Assembly (NCBI GenBank): GCA_019095985.1
Contig: CM032662.1
Span: forward strand, 9,777,526-9,841,525
DNA: 64,000 bases
Direction of reading: 5' to 3'
DNA from: Streblospio benedicti
Taxonomy: Eukaryota > Annelida > Polychaeta > Spionida > Spionidae
In this document: positions 23,430 through 38,400 of the stretch, piece after piece
Numbering within the stretch: position 1 is the first letter of the stretch
Layout: every line of letters begins with the position of its first letter
Made by a program: the position numbers and the translations under genes
Notes under the pieces: model-generated
What the model saw: the letters and a program-made list of their open reading frames with translations, nothing else
Told to the model about the DNA's origin: nothing
The model's database searches: none

Positions 23430-26400
23430 GTAAATTGACAGGATTATCATGATTTATGACATTAATCATAGTTTTAATTTTATTGACATTGTGCCATTAA
23501 AGGGCAATGCAAATCTGACTATAAATGATATTATCCATAAGCATAAGTTCTAAATTTAAAACATAAAAAGTATATCTATTACTTGACCTGCCAGCGTCCA
23601 ATTATTAGTTCTAGCAGTAAAACATGAGAAATGAATATATATATCTAATATATACTTGATCGACCAAGGTCCAAGAAGGATTCACTCTCATAAAGAACAT
23701 ATTCGGTTAAGGCGATTTAGATCTATCATCTTTTATACTTTATTCTTTTATTAAATAGCCCTGTGAATTTCACTAGACTATATCGTGAGCCCCCCCCCAC
23801 CCCACCCCTTCCACCCGCATAGACAATAAATACTATACATAATCTAGTTCACTGCCAAATATTACTAAATATAATGACCAATTATTAAGTATCAGGTGCT
23901 TATGGACCAAATTATTTTTACTTTATGAGATATGCGATTTGATAAGACGAGAAAAATGTATATCTTAGTTTAGAGTAAAAATAAATTTTATTTTTTAAAA
24001 CTATTATCTAGTTTTTCAATCCAAGCTATACATTCCCTGGCTCACATTATTTACTCTCGGAGTGATAATGTTTACTATCAACGACTAATGATAGACTAGT
24101 CTCAAAGTCTACTAGATGTAGTGTAACCCAAGCGAAGACATGCAATGTTGTCAAATGTGAGTAATCATCATCTCATTTGCAACAAGGCAAGTCTGCTATT
24201 CAGGGATAAGTGCCTCTGGTAATCAAGACATTGATTGTAGATCAGTCTCTGAGATCAGTAGGATATTCAACTCGTATGGGATTAAACATTTGTTATCTTT
24301 AGTTATTGTTTCTTATGTAACATTTAAGAATGTCTTTGTCAAGCTCGCCTTCAAAGTCACCTCCGCGCAAATCTCATGGGCACAGTACATCAAAGAAGCA
24401 GAAAGATAAAAATAAGCCTATGAGTGAAAAACAAAAATCTTATATGTTTGAAATCTATCGAGCGGAGGGAAATGCGCTTCAAAATGTAGCAAATCATGAA
24501 AATGCTGTTGATAGTTATTCCAAGGTGCAAAACAAATTCATATTCATCTCTAAAATGAAATATATGTTGTTTACCAATGGAAATTATTTTGTACTGTGAT
24601 GACTTTCGTAATTTCATAGTATATTTTTTTTTAATTATTGTATACATGTATATCTATTGGGTGTTTGAAACCCTTTCAACAATTTCTTAGGAGTTGAAAT
24701 TGTAATATCATGAAAATTATTGAACTATTAAATTGAATTCTGAGAGTCATTGACAAACAAGCTTAGCACATTTTAAGGGAAATATGCTGGATACATATTA
24801 AAAAAAAAATATATATATATATATTAAAACTATAATTTATTTGTATTCTCACAGGCATTAGAGTTGCGTCCTGGTGATCAGAATTGTCTGATTGCCCGAT
24901 CACAGTGCCATCTGGCTCTTGGTAGTGCAGACAAAGCTCTTGAAGATGCAGAAGAAATTCTCAAGGATGATAAAACCAATATCAAAGTATGTTTTTGTGC
25001 CATCAAAGTTGAAATATTTATAATTATTAACCATTTTAATGAATTCTTGAATATTTTGAAAGTTTCTAAAGATGTCTGACTGAACAAAAAATAATTTTGC
25101 AAAATTTTTGCAAACATGGCAAATGAATTCTGGTATTCCATTTCATGACCAGTATGCAATATGATGCAGATTATGGATTTCTTACAATAATAACAATCCA
25201 TAAAAATGAATAGGAATTTTCTATATTGGACCTAAAGAGAATTGAATACGAAAAAAAATCCTTGCAGGGCATGCTCCAGAAGGCAGAAGCTTTGTACCAA
25301 CAGGGGAACTTTGAGATGGCCCTCGTGTTCTATCAGCGAGGGAAAAAGTTGCGGCCAGAGATGCATCAGTTTCGGCTCGGCATCCAGAAGTCACAAGAAG
25401 CTATTGACAACAGTGTAGGAGGTAAGTTAAAGTACCATAAAACAAGACGGAACCGCCCATACTAATTAGGTTAATGCTATTATCAATAATTGAATATATG
25501 AAATATTAACACAATATCTTTATGATTTATACCCATTCATGTAAAACCCTGGTGCCACATTGCTGATGGCTTGACCTAAAAGCTTGTTGAGTTTTATATA
25601 ATTTTTTATGTTTGTTTGCTCATGGTAAAAAGGCATAAACATGACTAATATAGTGAAGTATCCTTTTTTGGTCATAAAGGTTTCGTAAAAAAGTTATTGT
25701 TCATTTCAAATGTGTTAACAATTTTTGTTTGGATATATAGGGAAGTTAATTTCTTCAGGTTTGAAGCTGCCGTTACTGTCATAGATAGCATGACTATTTC
25801 AACAACGCTTTATTTCATTATCACCAAGGATGTTGATATATGTATGATTTGATAAGCGTAGTTCTTCAAATTCATAGTGGCCTTTGTATGATTTATTTTT
25901 GGTAATCTAAAAATACTTTTTCTTGGCATCTTATTAATTATGCTGAAATGCCACAGATTGTGATATATTCTTTTAGTACAAAAATTAAGTTTTGTTCACA
26001 TTTTCATCATCTGTTTATGATGTAGTGCATAATTTATAAAAATTTGAAAAAGAAAAAAAGAAAAACAGCCAATCTGTCAAAACTGTTGTCAAATGCTTAT
26101 TTGTAATGAAATGTTTTGTATCTTCATGTAGATGCCGCAGGAATTAAACTTGAGAATAAGGGTGACTTGAAGTATTTTTATGAAGAACAGCAGGTGAGAA
26201 GTAACTGTTTGAAAATTAGAGTGTAAATTGTGAATTGCTTTTTATGTAAGATAAATGTCTTGCGGACAATGTGTTCTTACAATTCCTAGAATTGTGTTAT
26301 ATGATAGTAAAATTTGATGTAAAGTTGTGCAAATATGTAATTGATTCAAATATTGTAAGCTGAAAATCAATCACTTAATTCAACATGATGTTCACATATT

Positions 26401-29400
26401 CATAATCCACATCCTATTGATTTCTTCAATGATTTCACATTTTGACCTCATATTTTCTTTGATTAGATTTATTATTTTTGGTGTTTCCAAAATTATGATT
26501 GGTACTATTCAGTTGAATTTATTTATTTGTGGTATGTTTTTAATTGTTTATTTCCAATAATAATGTTTCCAACATTATGCCACAGACATTAACCCAGGAC
26601 AGCAAATTTTGTCAGATATGTTATCTAAAATCATAAAAGAAATCCATATTCTGGTCTGAATATGGTTTCTATTACTTCTTCAGTTTTATGTTTTATGCAT
26701 AAGTATTTCTCAAACTATTTATGAAGACCAGTTTCAATATTTTAGTGTCTGTGGCCATTATGTATCAAATTCTTATTATTTTTAGCAATGATCTGTAATC
26801 AAATTTAATCAATGCAATATTTCCTAATCTTTCCAGAAACAAAATGCAGTAAGTTTGTAAAATGCACAAATCTGTTTACTTGTACAGTTATGAGTTTTAC
26901 TACCATTGTTTAATTAGTTAGTTTTGAGTATTAATCTTCCAATTCAACAATTAGATTTAATCTCTAGATGCATAATTTAGGTTAGGCAGAACTTTTTTAG
27001 TCTATGTTATTTGAAAAAAGAAAGATTTGTTACAATTTGGAAACAATGTTGTTTTCGAATTTCAAATAGCACAAATCTTATCAATGTTTTAAAAACATAA
27101 TGATGTAAAATTTCATGCTGTAAAATTTATTTGTTTATTCTTTTAAGAAAATAATCAAGTAATATGCAATACATATAGAGTACTGTGTATTATTTCTCAT
27201 TTATTTTTAACATAGTGGATCCAATATTGGTCTAAATTTTGCCATTCAGTACTCTAAATGATACTCAAAGTCCTACATTATTGATATTTGACTAAGAAGA
27301 TTATAATGGTGTGTTCGTGTGTTTTTTCCAAATCCGAAAATACAAGCTTCCTGTATTGTAAATCCACTCGAATGGGCACTCTCAGTCCTACGTATCAGTC
27401 ATGAACTGAATGTTTTTAGTAGACCAACCCTCTGACTGGTTTGTACCAAGCTTTGTAACTGGGAATGTCTGTTTGAGTGAATTTTCCTTGTGGGAAGTAC
27501 GTATCTCTACGAGTTTGGAAGAAGCACACGAATGCAGCATAATATTACTAAACTTTTACAGTTTTAAACAAACTGTTTGAAAGAGTGCAGTTCTTCAACT
27601 CAATACATACATGTATTCAAAAAGTCTTCACTACCAAGCATAAGTTTGACAACTTTCCACCTTGATTTCTGTTTGATTTTAAACATGCACCAATATTAAC
27701 AAAGAAATCTATTTTTCAACTTTAAGATGATTTGATCATTAGAATTGTTATTACATTTGAACAGTTTATCAAATAAGAATAATAGATATTTATTATATAT
27801 TGTCAATGAAATTTGAACGTCAAATTATTTTTTGTTTATTAAGAATGAAAACCAAGACAAACAGGTAGAGTTTTTAGCCATGGCTTTATCACGACAACTT
27901 CTTCTTGAGGATAAAAAATCATTCGTCAGACAATGTCAAGTTTGAATTATCATTGGAAAGTAAAGAAATTCCATTATACATGTAAAATGATGCTCTTGCA
28001 ATCAAGTTATAATTGTTACAAATAAAGCACATATTACTAACAAAGTCTTGCAACTCAAATTCACAATACTGCGCCCAATTCTCTTTTCAATAGATAGATC
28101 GTATGATAAACACTGAAAAACTATGCATTGTCTTGACGATTGTAAAGCCTCATGAATTTCTGACCGTGACAACCATGTATTCAAACCTTCTTGCACAACT
28201 ATTCTGACTGCACAAAAGTACCGCTTCCAAAAATTATGAATATATATATTATATGTGAAGCCTCCCTTTCGAAGGTTATACTTAATAGTTGCAGTGCTCA
28301 GATTTTACTGAGATATAAATGTTCATGGGGTGTATTGACCATAAGTTCAAGACTTGGAAATAGACACATCTATCATAACTCAACAATATTTCCTCATAGA
28401 CATTGGACATACAAAAAAATTTTTTTCATAGAAATAGTAATTGCATGTTTTGTACTGTTTATAAGTAGATGTACATACCACTAGTTACAATATAAAAGTC
28501 ATTGTGTATGTATTTCACAAAACTTTCATTTTTTATCTAACTTGCTACAACGTTCCTGCTAGATGAACGTTTTTACAAGCTTTTATTCTTATAGTTTGTT
28601 ATAAGAAATATCCTAGAGTTTTAAATCTGTAATAATGTCTATTTCCAATCTTAACTCTTGAGCATATGATCCTACAAGAGAATCGATAAAAAGCTTTTCT
28701 TTTTACAGATAATCTTATATTATGTTCTAGCTTTGCTGTTTATGAAATTAATTCTAAATATTATTATAGAGGTACATTGTTGTTGATAACCCCATTTATT
28801 TTATCTTGATTTTGCGTGATATACATGTATGTTGCACTAATAATTATGATCTCCCATCACCCAATTTAACATAAGCAGTTGAACATCTAAATCCTGTACA
28901 TGTATGATGTGGCATTACCGGTCGATATTAAATAATTTTGATAAATGACAAATCTACGGTCAGAATTAGTATTGAAGGATAAATGTAAGATGTCTGTGAG
29001 ATTTCTTATTACATTTTTTGTCCTACATAATAACAATATATATTTTTTTAAATTTCACATCATTTGCTTTCGCTGCATGGGCAACAAATTGTATTTTATT
29101 ATTTACTAACATACATGCATTCAGTGTCTATGTATCAGCTGCTCTGTATACTACATGTATTCCAATAAAGAAAAGAATCTCTTGTAGCTGTATCATGATG
29201 CTTTGGTTTCTTCTGTCTTTTGTTGATGCATCATTTATTCATGAAGTCAGAGGGGAAAATCTTCTTTGAGGTATCAATGGGCTACATAATTGATTTGAGA
29301 AGTTTCTTGCTTAGCTTGTTCAAATATACTCTTTTTTTGCTTCTTTTCCTTGGTTTAACATTGGTTGATACCAGGTATTTAATTAGATAATAGATAAAAC

Positions 29401-32400
29401 AGAAATGAAACAGTTATCCACTTGGCTGATTGATGCTTGACATTTTATTGGATCCTCATCTTAGTTTGCCATGCACTCTATCAGTACCTGCAGTGGCTTC
29501 ATCAAAAAGCTGCCGAAGAAGAGGAAATCATAAATTTATAAAGTATACTTGTAATAAACATTACAGAAAAACCATTGACCATCTTATAATTTCCATTGGC
29601 TCTCACATATGAAGAAAGAAGAAGAGGCGCATCAACGCAAACTCGCGGAGCTTGCACGCAAAGAAATGGAGGCTTTGTTGGCGGAGCGGGAAACCGCAGC
29701 AGCATCAAACTCACCGGGTAAAATGCGCCGGCCAATCATGACTCCTACTGGGGGAACTCTCACCCCGGTACCTTCAGGCAGACCACCAACAGACGCCAGT
29801 AGTAGGGCAGCACTCGCAACTGTGCAAACACAGCATGCTGCTCCCAGTGGCTTGACGGTTCACGAAGTGCCAGAGGATGACGTAAGCCAGCTTCCACCAT
29901 GGCCAGAATAAACGAGGCAGCCTTTGGTGTTTATTGTTTAGGGCACATCACTGCTTAAGTCTGATTCACTTAACAAGAACTTACAATTTTGTTTATTCCA
30001 CAGCTCACATATGATTGTATTCAGTTGGTGGTTTTCTGAGTTATGTGGAAATTGTTTTGATCCAGTGTGATGATCCATGAAGATTTGATTGCATGAATTG
30101 GATAGCTATTCCACCATTAGTCGACGGGATTCAGCACAGACATTTGCAAACATTTTGATGTCGTGGTCAACTGGCAAGGACACATTTTGCTGTACAAATG
30201 TATTTCTTTATATTCATGAATAAAGAGATTACAATTTCACATTACGACTACGCTATCTTGTTGTCTTGTCTCTCACTTTGTATGAAAAAATGGAACTTTT
30301 CTAGAAGTGCATTTTATTCATGGTATGATGAACTGTGTAAAACCTTCATTTTTTCTATGACTTATCTCTTAACGTTCAACAAATTGCTAGTTTCGTAAGT
30401 CTGTTTTCATTGTTTGCATCATCTTATGTGTCAGTTGCATGACAAATCTTTATCATATGATAATTTTAAATATATTATTGGTTGATGTGTATAAAATAAC
30501 CATGAAGAATTATCTTTTATTGGTGATACTTTAAACTTACCAAGAGACAATTTATAATAATGTTAATTCATTTGTGAAGTTCTAATTGTTCTTATATTTT
30601 AAATGTTTTGATAAGTGAAGCCTGGAAAATAAGCTTGACGTAAGAAGTCATTTTTCTTTGAGGTTGAAAGTTATGCGGTTTTGCATGCACTTGAATTTGA
30701 GTGGACTAATATTTTGCATATAGAATTTTTTATCACAAATCAAAGTGATAGTTTTCTTATATTTGTTTGTTGCATCAGTAGGATTTTAAAAAGAATGCCA
30801 TTTGAATTATATAAGATCTAAACGTATTTTTGCATACCCCTTTCTGCAGGATTCTGCTCACAGAGATGACTTATTGTTGTTTTGCTATTGCTGAAACTAT
30901 TGTATACATGTAGCTTTGTCAGCATTGTCTTACTAATGGCATGTCTTTGTATTCACTAAAAAGAAATGGCTGTAACAGTTTGCAAAGTATTGGCCTTGTG
31001 ACATGAATATACACATTTAATGGATTATAGTATTACTTTATATATATGGCCATATATCTATACTAAACTATGCCATTGCTCCAATACAGTGTTGAGCACT
31101 ATATGAACAGGCAATTGACAAATTAGGATATTAAAGGATTATATTTTTTTATTTAGATATTTTTCAGGCATATATTGGCTGTTGCTCATTGCTTTTTTAC
31201 TACCTTAGACAACCATCTCCAGTCACCTTCTCCTTGTATGAAGGTCTGAGACAGGGTCTCCTAGTGAACTATCCTGTTCTTAAAATTATCATATGTCCAT
31301 TAAAAGCTCATCATCATGTAAAGGCCCTCCCCCAAGTTGAAGCAAACTGGAATTTAAGAACCCCAGACACTTGAATGGTTGTCTAATGTAGTCTTATAGT
31401 CTACATGTAATTTATATGTGTACTACATTTTCAAATGAAATTCACAATTTAATTTTTTTTAATCAAGAATAGGTGTTAGCAATACACAAAAGGGATGATT
31501 GATATTCCGTAATTTTTATGTTCTACTTAAATTCTCAAAATATTACAAAAATGTTTGTCGCTTATAACAATAATTCTTTCAGAATAAAGTAAAATATAGT
31601 GAAAATAACCTCACTATGATTATACTCTTGATAGAAATCAAAAAAAGGCAAACAAACGTACGGTCGGCCAGCGGCAAAGAAAGATGACAAGAAGGACCAG
31701 AAGCGTCAAAAGAACAAGACGGACAAGAAAACTCTGAAGCAGCTGCTGGGAGAGCTGTACGCAGACCAGGCGTATCTTGAGAATCTGCTGGAAGAGACAG
31801 GTACTGTAAAACTAGAATATTTTGTGCCTATTGAATTTTTCGATTTTCATCCATAAATTATTTTGTGACTATTCAATTTTCCAATTTTGGTCCATCCTGG
31901 ACCTACTTTATGTAGGTTATTAATGTTCAATGCTGACTATTTAAGTGTCCGTTTTTGCACCTACCCACGAAATTTGCAAATTAAATCGTGTGCAAGCATT
32001 TCTAGTTTTACAGTAATAAGACTTAAATTTCTTTTCCTTGCACGATAAAAGATATTTGTTCTAATTAACACCCAAAACATAATTGTTTACACAAAAGCCT
32101 CTTTTCTACTATAGTCAACATATTACGAGGAAGCATGTACTTGGACCATATTTAGCATCACTAAAATACAATTTTTGAATGAACAACAGATAAAGTTTGT
32201 TTTGAAGGAAGTTCTGTGTTCCCCAGATGTAATTTTCTTTACATTTGTTCCAACAGGGAAAAAATCATCATATAGATGATATCTACAAATGGTAATTTCT
32301 AGTCAAGAATCTACATGTACATGTACATTTATTTTAAGATCTGTCGTTAACAATTTAAAGTTAAATTGTTTAGTAACTTAATAAATGTGTCCATTCACAA

Positions 32401-35400
32401 ACTACGATACTAAAACAATCATATAATTTTATGTTCAGCACTTTACAATGGCTTTAATATCTATATTTTCATTCATTTTTAATTTTTGTTTTCAATTCTA
32501 ACATTTACAAAACTTTATATTAGTTATTAAATGTAAAAGAATACTAATCATAAACATGTAAGAATATTTATTTTTTCCATCATCTTCATTCCAAGAGCCT
32601 TAGTATATATCTTAATATTTTAAGACTTGAAATATAAATGACGCATTAGATATTGTTCTCTGAACTTCAGAAAACAACACCAATACTGAAACCAATGAAT
32701 CAGTAAAGAACCTAGCGGAGAACTGTCTCAAATACCTCGACTCAAGAACTGAGTTCTGGCAACAACAGAAACCCATGTATGCAAGGGAGCATGAAAAGAG
32801 GCAAAAAGTCAGTGGCATTTATTTATTTACTCTGTGCATATAGTATATTATTTGTACTTATGTAATATGAAAAGAATAACACACAATGTTTGCTTAATAA
32901 TGTAATTTTGTGTGACTGTTTCACACAGCATATAAAAATATATACATGTATGTATAACATCAAATCTTTGTGTTTCAATGTTTACATATTTTTGAACAAC
33001 ACTTTTATAAAGACGTTTGTTTATACAGGAGGAGCGTCGAGGTAAGAGCGGTAAAGGCAAGAAAGACCCAACAGATTGGATCCTCAAAAACTTGGAAGAA
33101 ATTGATGCTGGTAAATACATTTTTTTCTACAGCCTAATGACTTATTTGAAAATAAATCAGTCCCTAAGCACATTGGATTATTTCTTTAAGTTGACTCTGA
33201 ATTTTGCACACACAATCCACAGATTTGGTTTCCAATAGCTTAATAAACAGTTCATTTCTTTGTCATTTATCTTTTTATATGAATTGATAATGATGTGGAG
33301 TCTAAAATAAGGTCTTGCAAAAAAAATATTTTTCGTTGAGAAAATTTCTAAATAAAATACTTCGTTAAATTGATTTTCTAATGTGTTGCATTTGATAAAC
33401 AGCATTCAAATGTTACTATTTACAGCTCAAGCTAAAGGTGAATTTGAAAAATCATTAAAACAAGCGAAACGGGTGCTAAAAGATCTGAATGACGATAAGA
33501 AGTGGTCAGAGGATAGTGTCAAAAACAAGCCAGAAGTTGTGGCAAACTTACACAGCTGTATTGGCAACTCTTACCTTGAGATGGGAGAGTACCAGAAGTC
33601 TTTAGAACACCATACGGTTGATCTCGAAATCGCAGAGGAAAAGTAAGTGAAGGATGGGTTCAATTTTCAGCTGTTCAGTTTTATCCAATAATTTCCTCTG
33701 AACATTGATTTTTACATGATCCTATTGAATCATACATGTAGTAATCATAAGATATAATGCCAATGTATTTTCAAAATATATTTCTCAAATTGTCTTTATC
33801 TTTAACCTAAATGAGCTTTGAGTTCATGGCGATTCTCTGTTGAATTACAAGGCATGACCAAGAATGACCAAAACAATTTTGATGAAAATTCAATTAGAAA
33901 ATATATGTGTTTAAATGAAATGGTGTATTATTTTTCAGGGGCATTGAGGATGCAAAATCACGAGCACTGGACAATTTGGGCCGTGTGTATGCCAGAATGG
34001 GCAAGTTTGAGAAAGCTATTGAAGTGTAAGTTACCCGTACCATGCAGTTGATCAAGTCTTATTGATAGATTAACTTTAACAAAAGGTGAATGCATGAACA
34101 ATGTTCATTTTCTTTTTTTATTTATTTAGTCTAATATGCAAAATCTTTCAAAATGTTCAAAACATCCAATTTCACTGTCTGATCAGTAGATGTAACTTGT
34201 GATTATTATGCTTATCAATACATACATGATACATTTCTTCACTGACTAGAGTGATGTTCATTCTCAGTTATTATATTAGAATTGTGTACAAATTCATTCC
34301 CTCTGTCCAGTGTGCTCAAATTCTATATTAAAGTCACAAGAAATTAAATACAATATGAGATTTATTAGTCCTTGCATGTGGGGTGAGCTTAAAGTGCTAT
34401 CAATAAAAGTGCGAAAATTATTAATGGAGGATTGGGACACAAAAGAAATGGTCTTATGTAAGTGGTCTCTTTACAAAGGTAGTCTAATTGGAGGTAACTT
34501 TAACCCACTCTGAGTATCAGATGTCCTGAAGAGACCTCTGACACATAACTATTCTCATTAAAAATTCTGACCTATCACAGGCTGTTAATCTATGATCATC
34601 ACAGGACGGTGATGAATATAAATGAGGTCAAGTTACCAATCACAGTTAAGTATCAGATGGGTGTGGCGGGTTCAACCAATCAGGTTGCAGTAGTTAAATA
34701 GGTCACATAAATTATGTTAATCAACTCTCATGCAAAACATTTCAGAGGTCAATCTGCTTGACATCTTGATACTCAGAGTGCTTTAACCAGATTGTTCCCA
34801 AAAGCGAAATCAGATTTGATTTTTCAAAAATGCGACGTGCATCATCTCCAATGTTAGATTACGCTGGCTGGACTGGAATGATTTCAGGTGGGAGAACAAG
34901 CTGCCGATGTCCAAGTCTGCGCTGGAGTCGACGTGGCTGTACCACGAGATCGGCCGCTGCCACCTGGAGGTGGGCAACTACAAGGAGGCGCAGGACTACG
35001 GCGAGAAGTCGCTCAAGGCTGCGCAGGAGGCAGACGACAAAGTCTGGCAGCTCAACGCCAGCGTGCTCATGGCTCAGTCACAAGGTGGGACGGGGGCGTC
35101 GTCACAGGCACCAGCAGCAGTGGTTGTGGACAGGACAGTAGAACCTCTCTATTAGGAACACTTGTGAGACCGACTTAAGTGGTCTCAATGGAGAGGGGGT
35201 GATTATATGGAGATTGCCATTGGAATGATTTTGAAGGATTGGGACCGAGAAAAGTGGTCTTATTACAGAGGTGGTCTTAATGGGAGGTTCTACTATACTA
35301 GTATTTTAGTACAATATTGAATGATTAAAAAGAAGGAAGTTAAATAACTTTTCATTCCTATTTAAAAGATATGTATGTTTAAATGTGTACAAAGAACGGT

Positions 35401-38400
35401 GTTGGTGCCCTTAATTGTGGTATTTGATAGCTGAGTTTTAATGGAACCTGCTCATGGGTCTCCCATGCTGAAAGTGTTTAGGGAACTCAATTTAGATTCT
35501 GCACTAAACAAATGTAGTTTGACCTGTTTGGCAAAGATCTGAGCTGTCTGAAATTTCGACTTATCCATATTTATGGAATGCAACATGAATGTAATGGTTA
35601 TTTTCTCGCAGTAGCCATAAATTTGATTCAGCAAAATTTTAGAGATGTGGGTCCTACCATACTAAGCAATATGATACAAATCACTGTGCTTATCAGCATT
35701 AGTTCTTTATAATACTTACAGTGAAGTCTGGAGACAACAAAGAGGCACTTGACACATTTGAGCATGCGTTGGATATGGCCAAGGCACAGGATGACAAGGC
35801 AGCCGAATCGGCCATCAAGAAGGCTATTGATGACGTCAATGCTAAAATCACCAAACAGCTCAAAGAAGATCAGAAAAAAGGTAGGCACTTACTGCTTTAG
35901 TAGGCTTGATAGCATTGAAGTCTGCATTACAGTTTAAGTATTGTGTCATGTACGTCATCACCTCAGTCACTTAATAATTTGTTTACACAGTTTGGCTCTC
36001 AGTAAAATTGAAATACCGGGATTTTTGTTCATCAATTATAAAACTTTTAACATCAATACGGAGAGTGATAAATTTGATGCACTATAATAACTATATACAT
36101 GTAAGGTATTGAAATATAAATAACAATGGAATTTTCGTAACGGAATTATTCATAAGATCAAATTATTAAAGTTTATGTTTCAACTTTACTGGAACTTACT
36201 GTGGACAAGTAGATCACTTGTGCAAATTGTTATTCTCACGTCTGATAAGTTGCATTAACATCAGCTAATTAACTTTTCATAATTTACTGGCTTTAAGTAC
36301 GTCAACTTATTTTTATTTTACATTGAATTTCTCATAGTAATATTAATTTTTATATTTTTAGTTGCATAACAACCTCTATACTTACTTGATTGCTTTGCTG
36401 ATAAGAAACAGTAGTTAAATGCAGTGATTTTGCAATTAATAGTCTCTTTACAAACTTAGACTAAGTGAATGTAATTTTTAATCTTGCAAATCATCTTGTA
36501 TGGCCTTCTTGCAGTTGATATGACATATTTATTTATGTTTACCAGTATTCAATATTTTTAAAACCCAAGTGCAAGAATTCATGTTACTCAAGCGTCATCA
36601 TTATGATTTGGATCAACTGTAAACGAAAAAGAAATCCTTTTGCGTCTTATATTTATACTAAGAAAGAAATACCAAAATACACGGTGTTTACCTTTTTAAG
36701 ATCAAAATACAGCTGATCCAGTCTTCATCTAGCTTCCAATCACCAAGACATACAAACATGCGGACTGCTGACTCGGTGTTGTGCTGCATGTATTGCTATT
36801 CTATTGATAAACCTTCGTTATCCTACTTCTAATAATAACAAAGACGAGAAGGAAGAATCCCCCAGGTCACCATCACCCAAGCAGCAGGCTGAGAAGGATC
36901 CTTCCCTGAGCCGTCCCCCTCGTAAGGAGGAGAGGGTGCCCACGCCACAGCCAGGTAGCAGCGACCTACCCGTTTGTCAATGGCCGCAGAGTTCATGGTC
37001 TAGCTGTGGATTTTCAAATACAATGTACATTTATATCTGTCTTTCAGCATGGGGGACCCAATATTGATCAGAATTTTAAAGGAATTTTTTTACATCAATA
37101 GAGACTATTTCTTGCTACATTGATATTGAAAATCACATTCCAAAACAAAATTTTAAAATTTGAAACAAATTGCTAGTTAGATAATAAGGAAGATTTAGAT
37201 TTTGAAAAATAGCTTTTGTAGCAATAAGATAAATGGAATTTCTTATACCATGAGGCATTTTATGCTTATAACTGATTGATATTGTTATCCAGTGTAACTT
37301 ACATATTGGGTCCTTTATGGTGTTGTGTTTCAAGCTGTAAATGTGATGGTGTTTGGATTTTTGTGTGACGATTCCAGTGTTGATGATGCACACAAATCGA
37401 ACCTCGTCAAGTTTTTTAAGCTCAGCACATTTACCTTTGATGGTTCTTTAACAATTTGTTTCCGATTTATTGTGTGTTTTAATACCCATGTACTTTTTTT
37501 CTGTAACCTTTTATTCATTCATCATAAGATAATTGATCATATGAACTATTTGAAAAGTTAAGTGTGTATGACCATCATACATGCTATTTTAGCCAGGTCT
37601 CTTTTTTTAAAATTTTGTTGTATTTCATTCTAAAATTTGAGGGTTTGATATTTTTTAAGTGTTAAATGGAGGATTGACAGTAACAAACACAAAATGTTCA
37701 TGATAAATCTGAAACAAGTGTGTTTCATGCACGTTGTTTATTCTTGGATGGATCTTGATTTCATGATAGCTGAACGTTCGAAACAACATTCATTACATAG
37801 TGTTCCATGGAAAATTAGTTATATATGTCTAATGTGCTGCTAGAACTGGTAGCACCTTCTACTGGTGTTATTATAAATGTTAAGGACATGTATTTGAAAT
37901 GCACTATTTTTTCTTTCAGACATTTTATAATAAATCTACAAATATAACTTAACCATGAGCTTTTACATGCTTTGAAACTGTCTCTATTTTTAGCTGAGGT
38001 CTTCGCTTTTACTGATATTCCATTTTCATTACTGATTTGTTTGATTTGTAGGATTGTCATTCATATTTGTGAATTTTCTCTCCTTTACTGTATTGTGTGT
38101 AGCGTTATTACAAAACTAACTGCATGTTCTGAAACAGTTCACTTCTGCTCATGTTTTAAGCCTTTAACCTTATATACAATTAATAAATTTACATTAATAT
38201 ACTAACCTACATTAACAACAAAATTATCAAATTTCAAACTAAACAGCTGCTGAAAAACCAAAGAAATTGCGAAAAAAATTGACTGAAGAAGAGAGAAAAT
38301 CTCGTGAAGACAAAAAAGCTGCAAAGGCAGCTGCAAAAGAAGCCAAAGAAAAAGAAGAACTTGAAAGAAAGAAAGAAGCAGAACGAATAAGACAGGAAGA

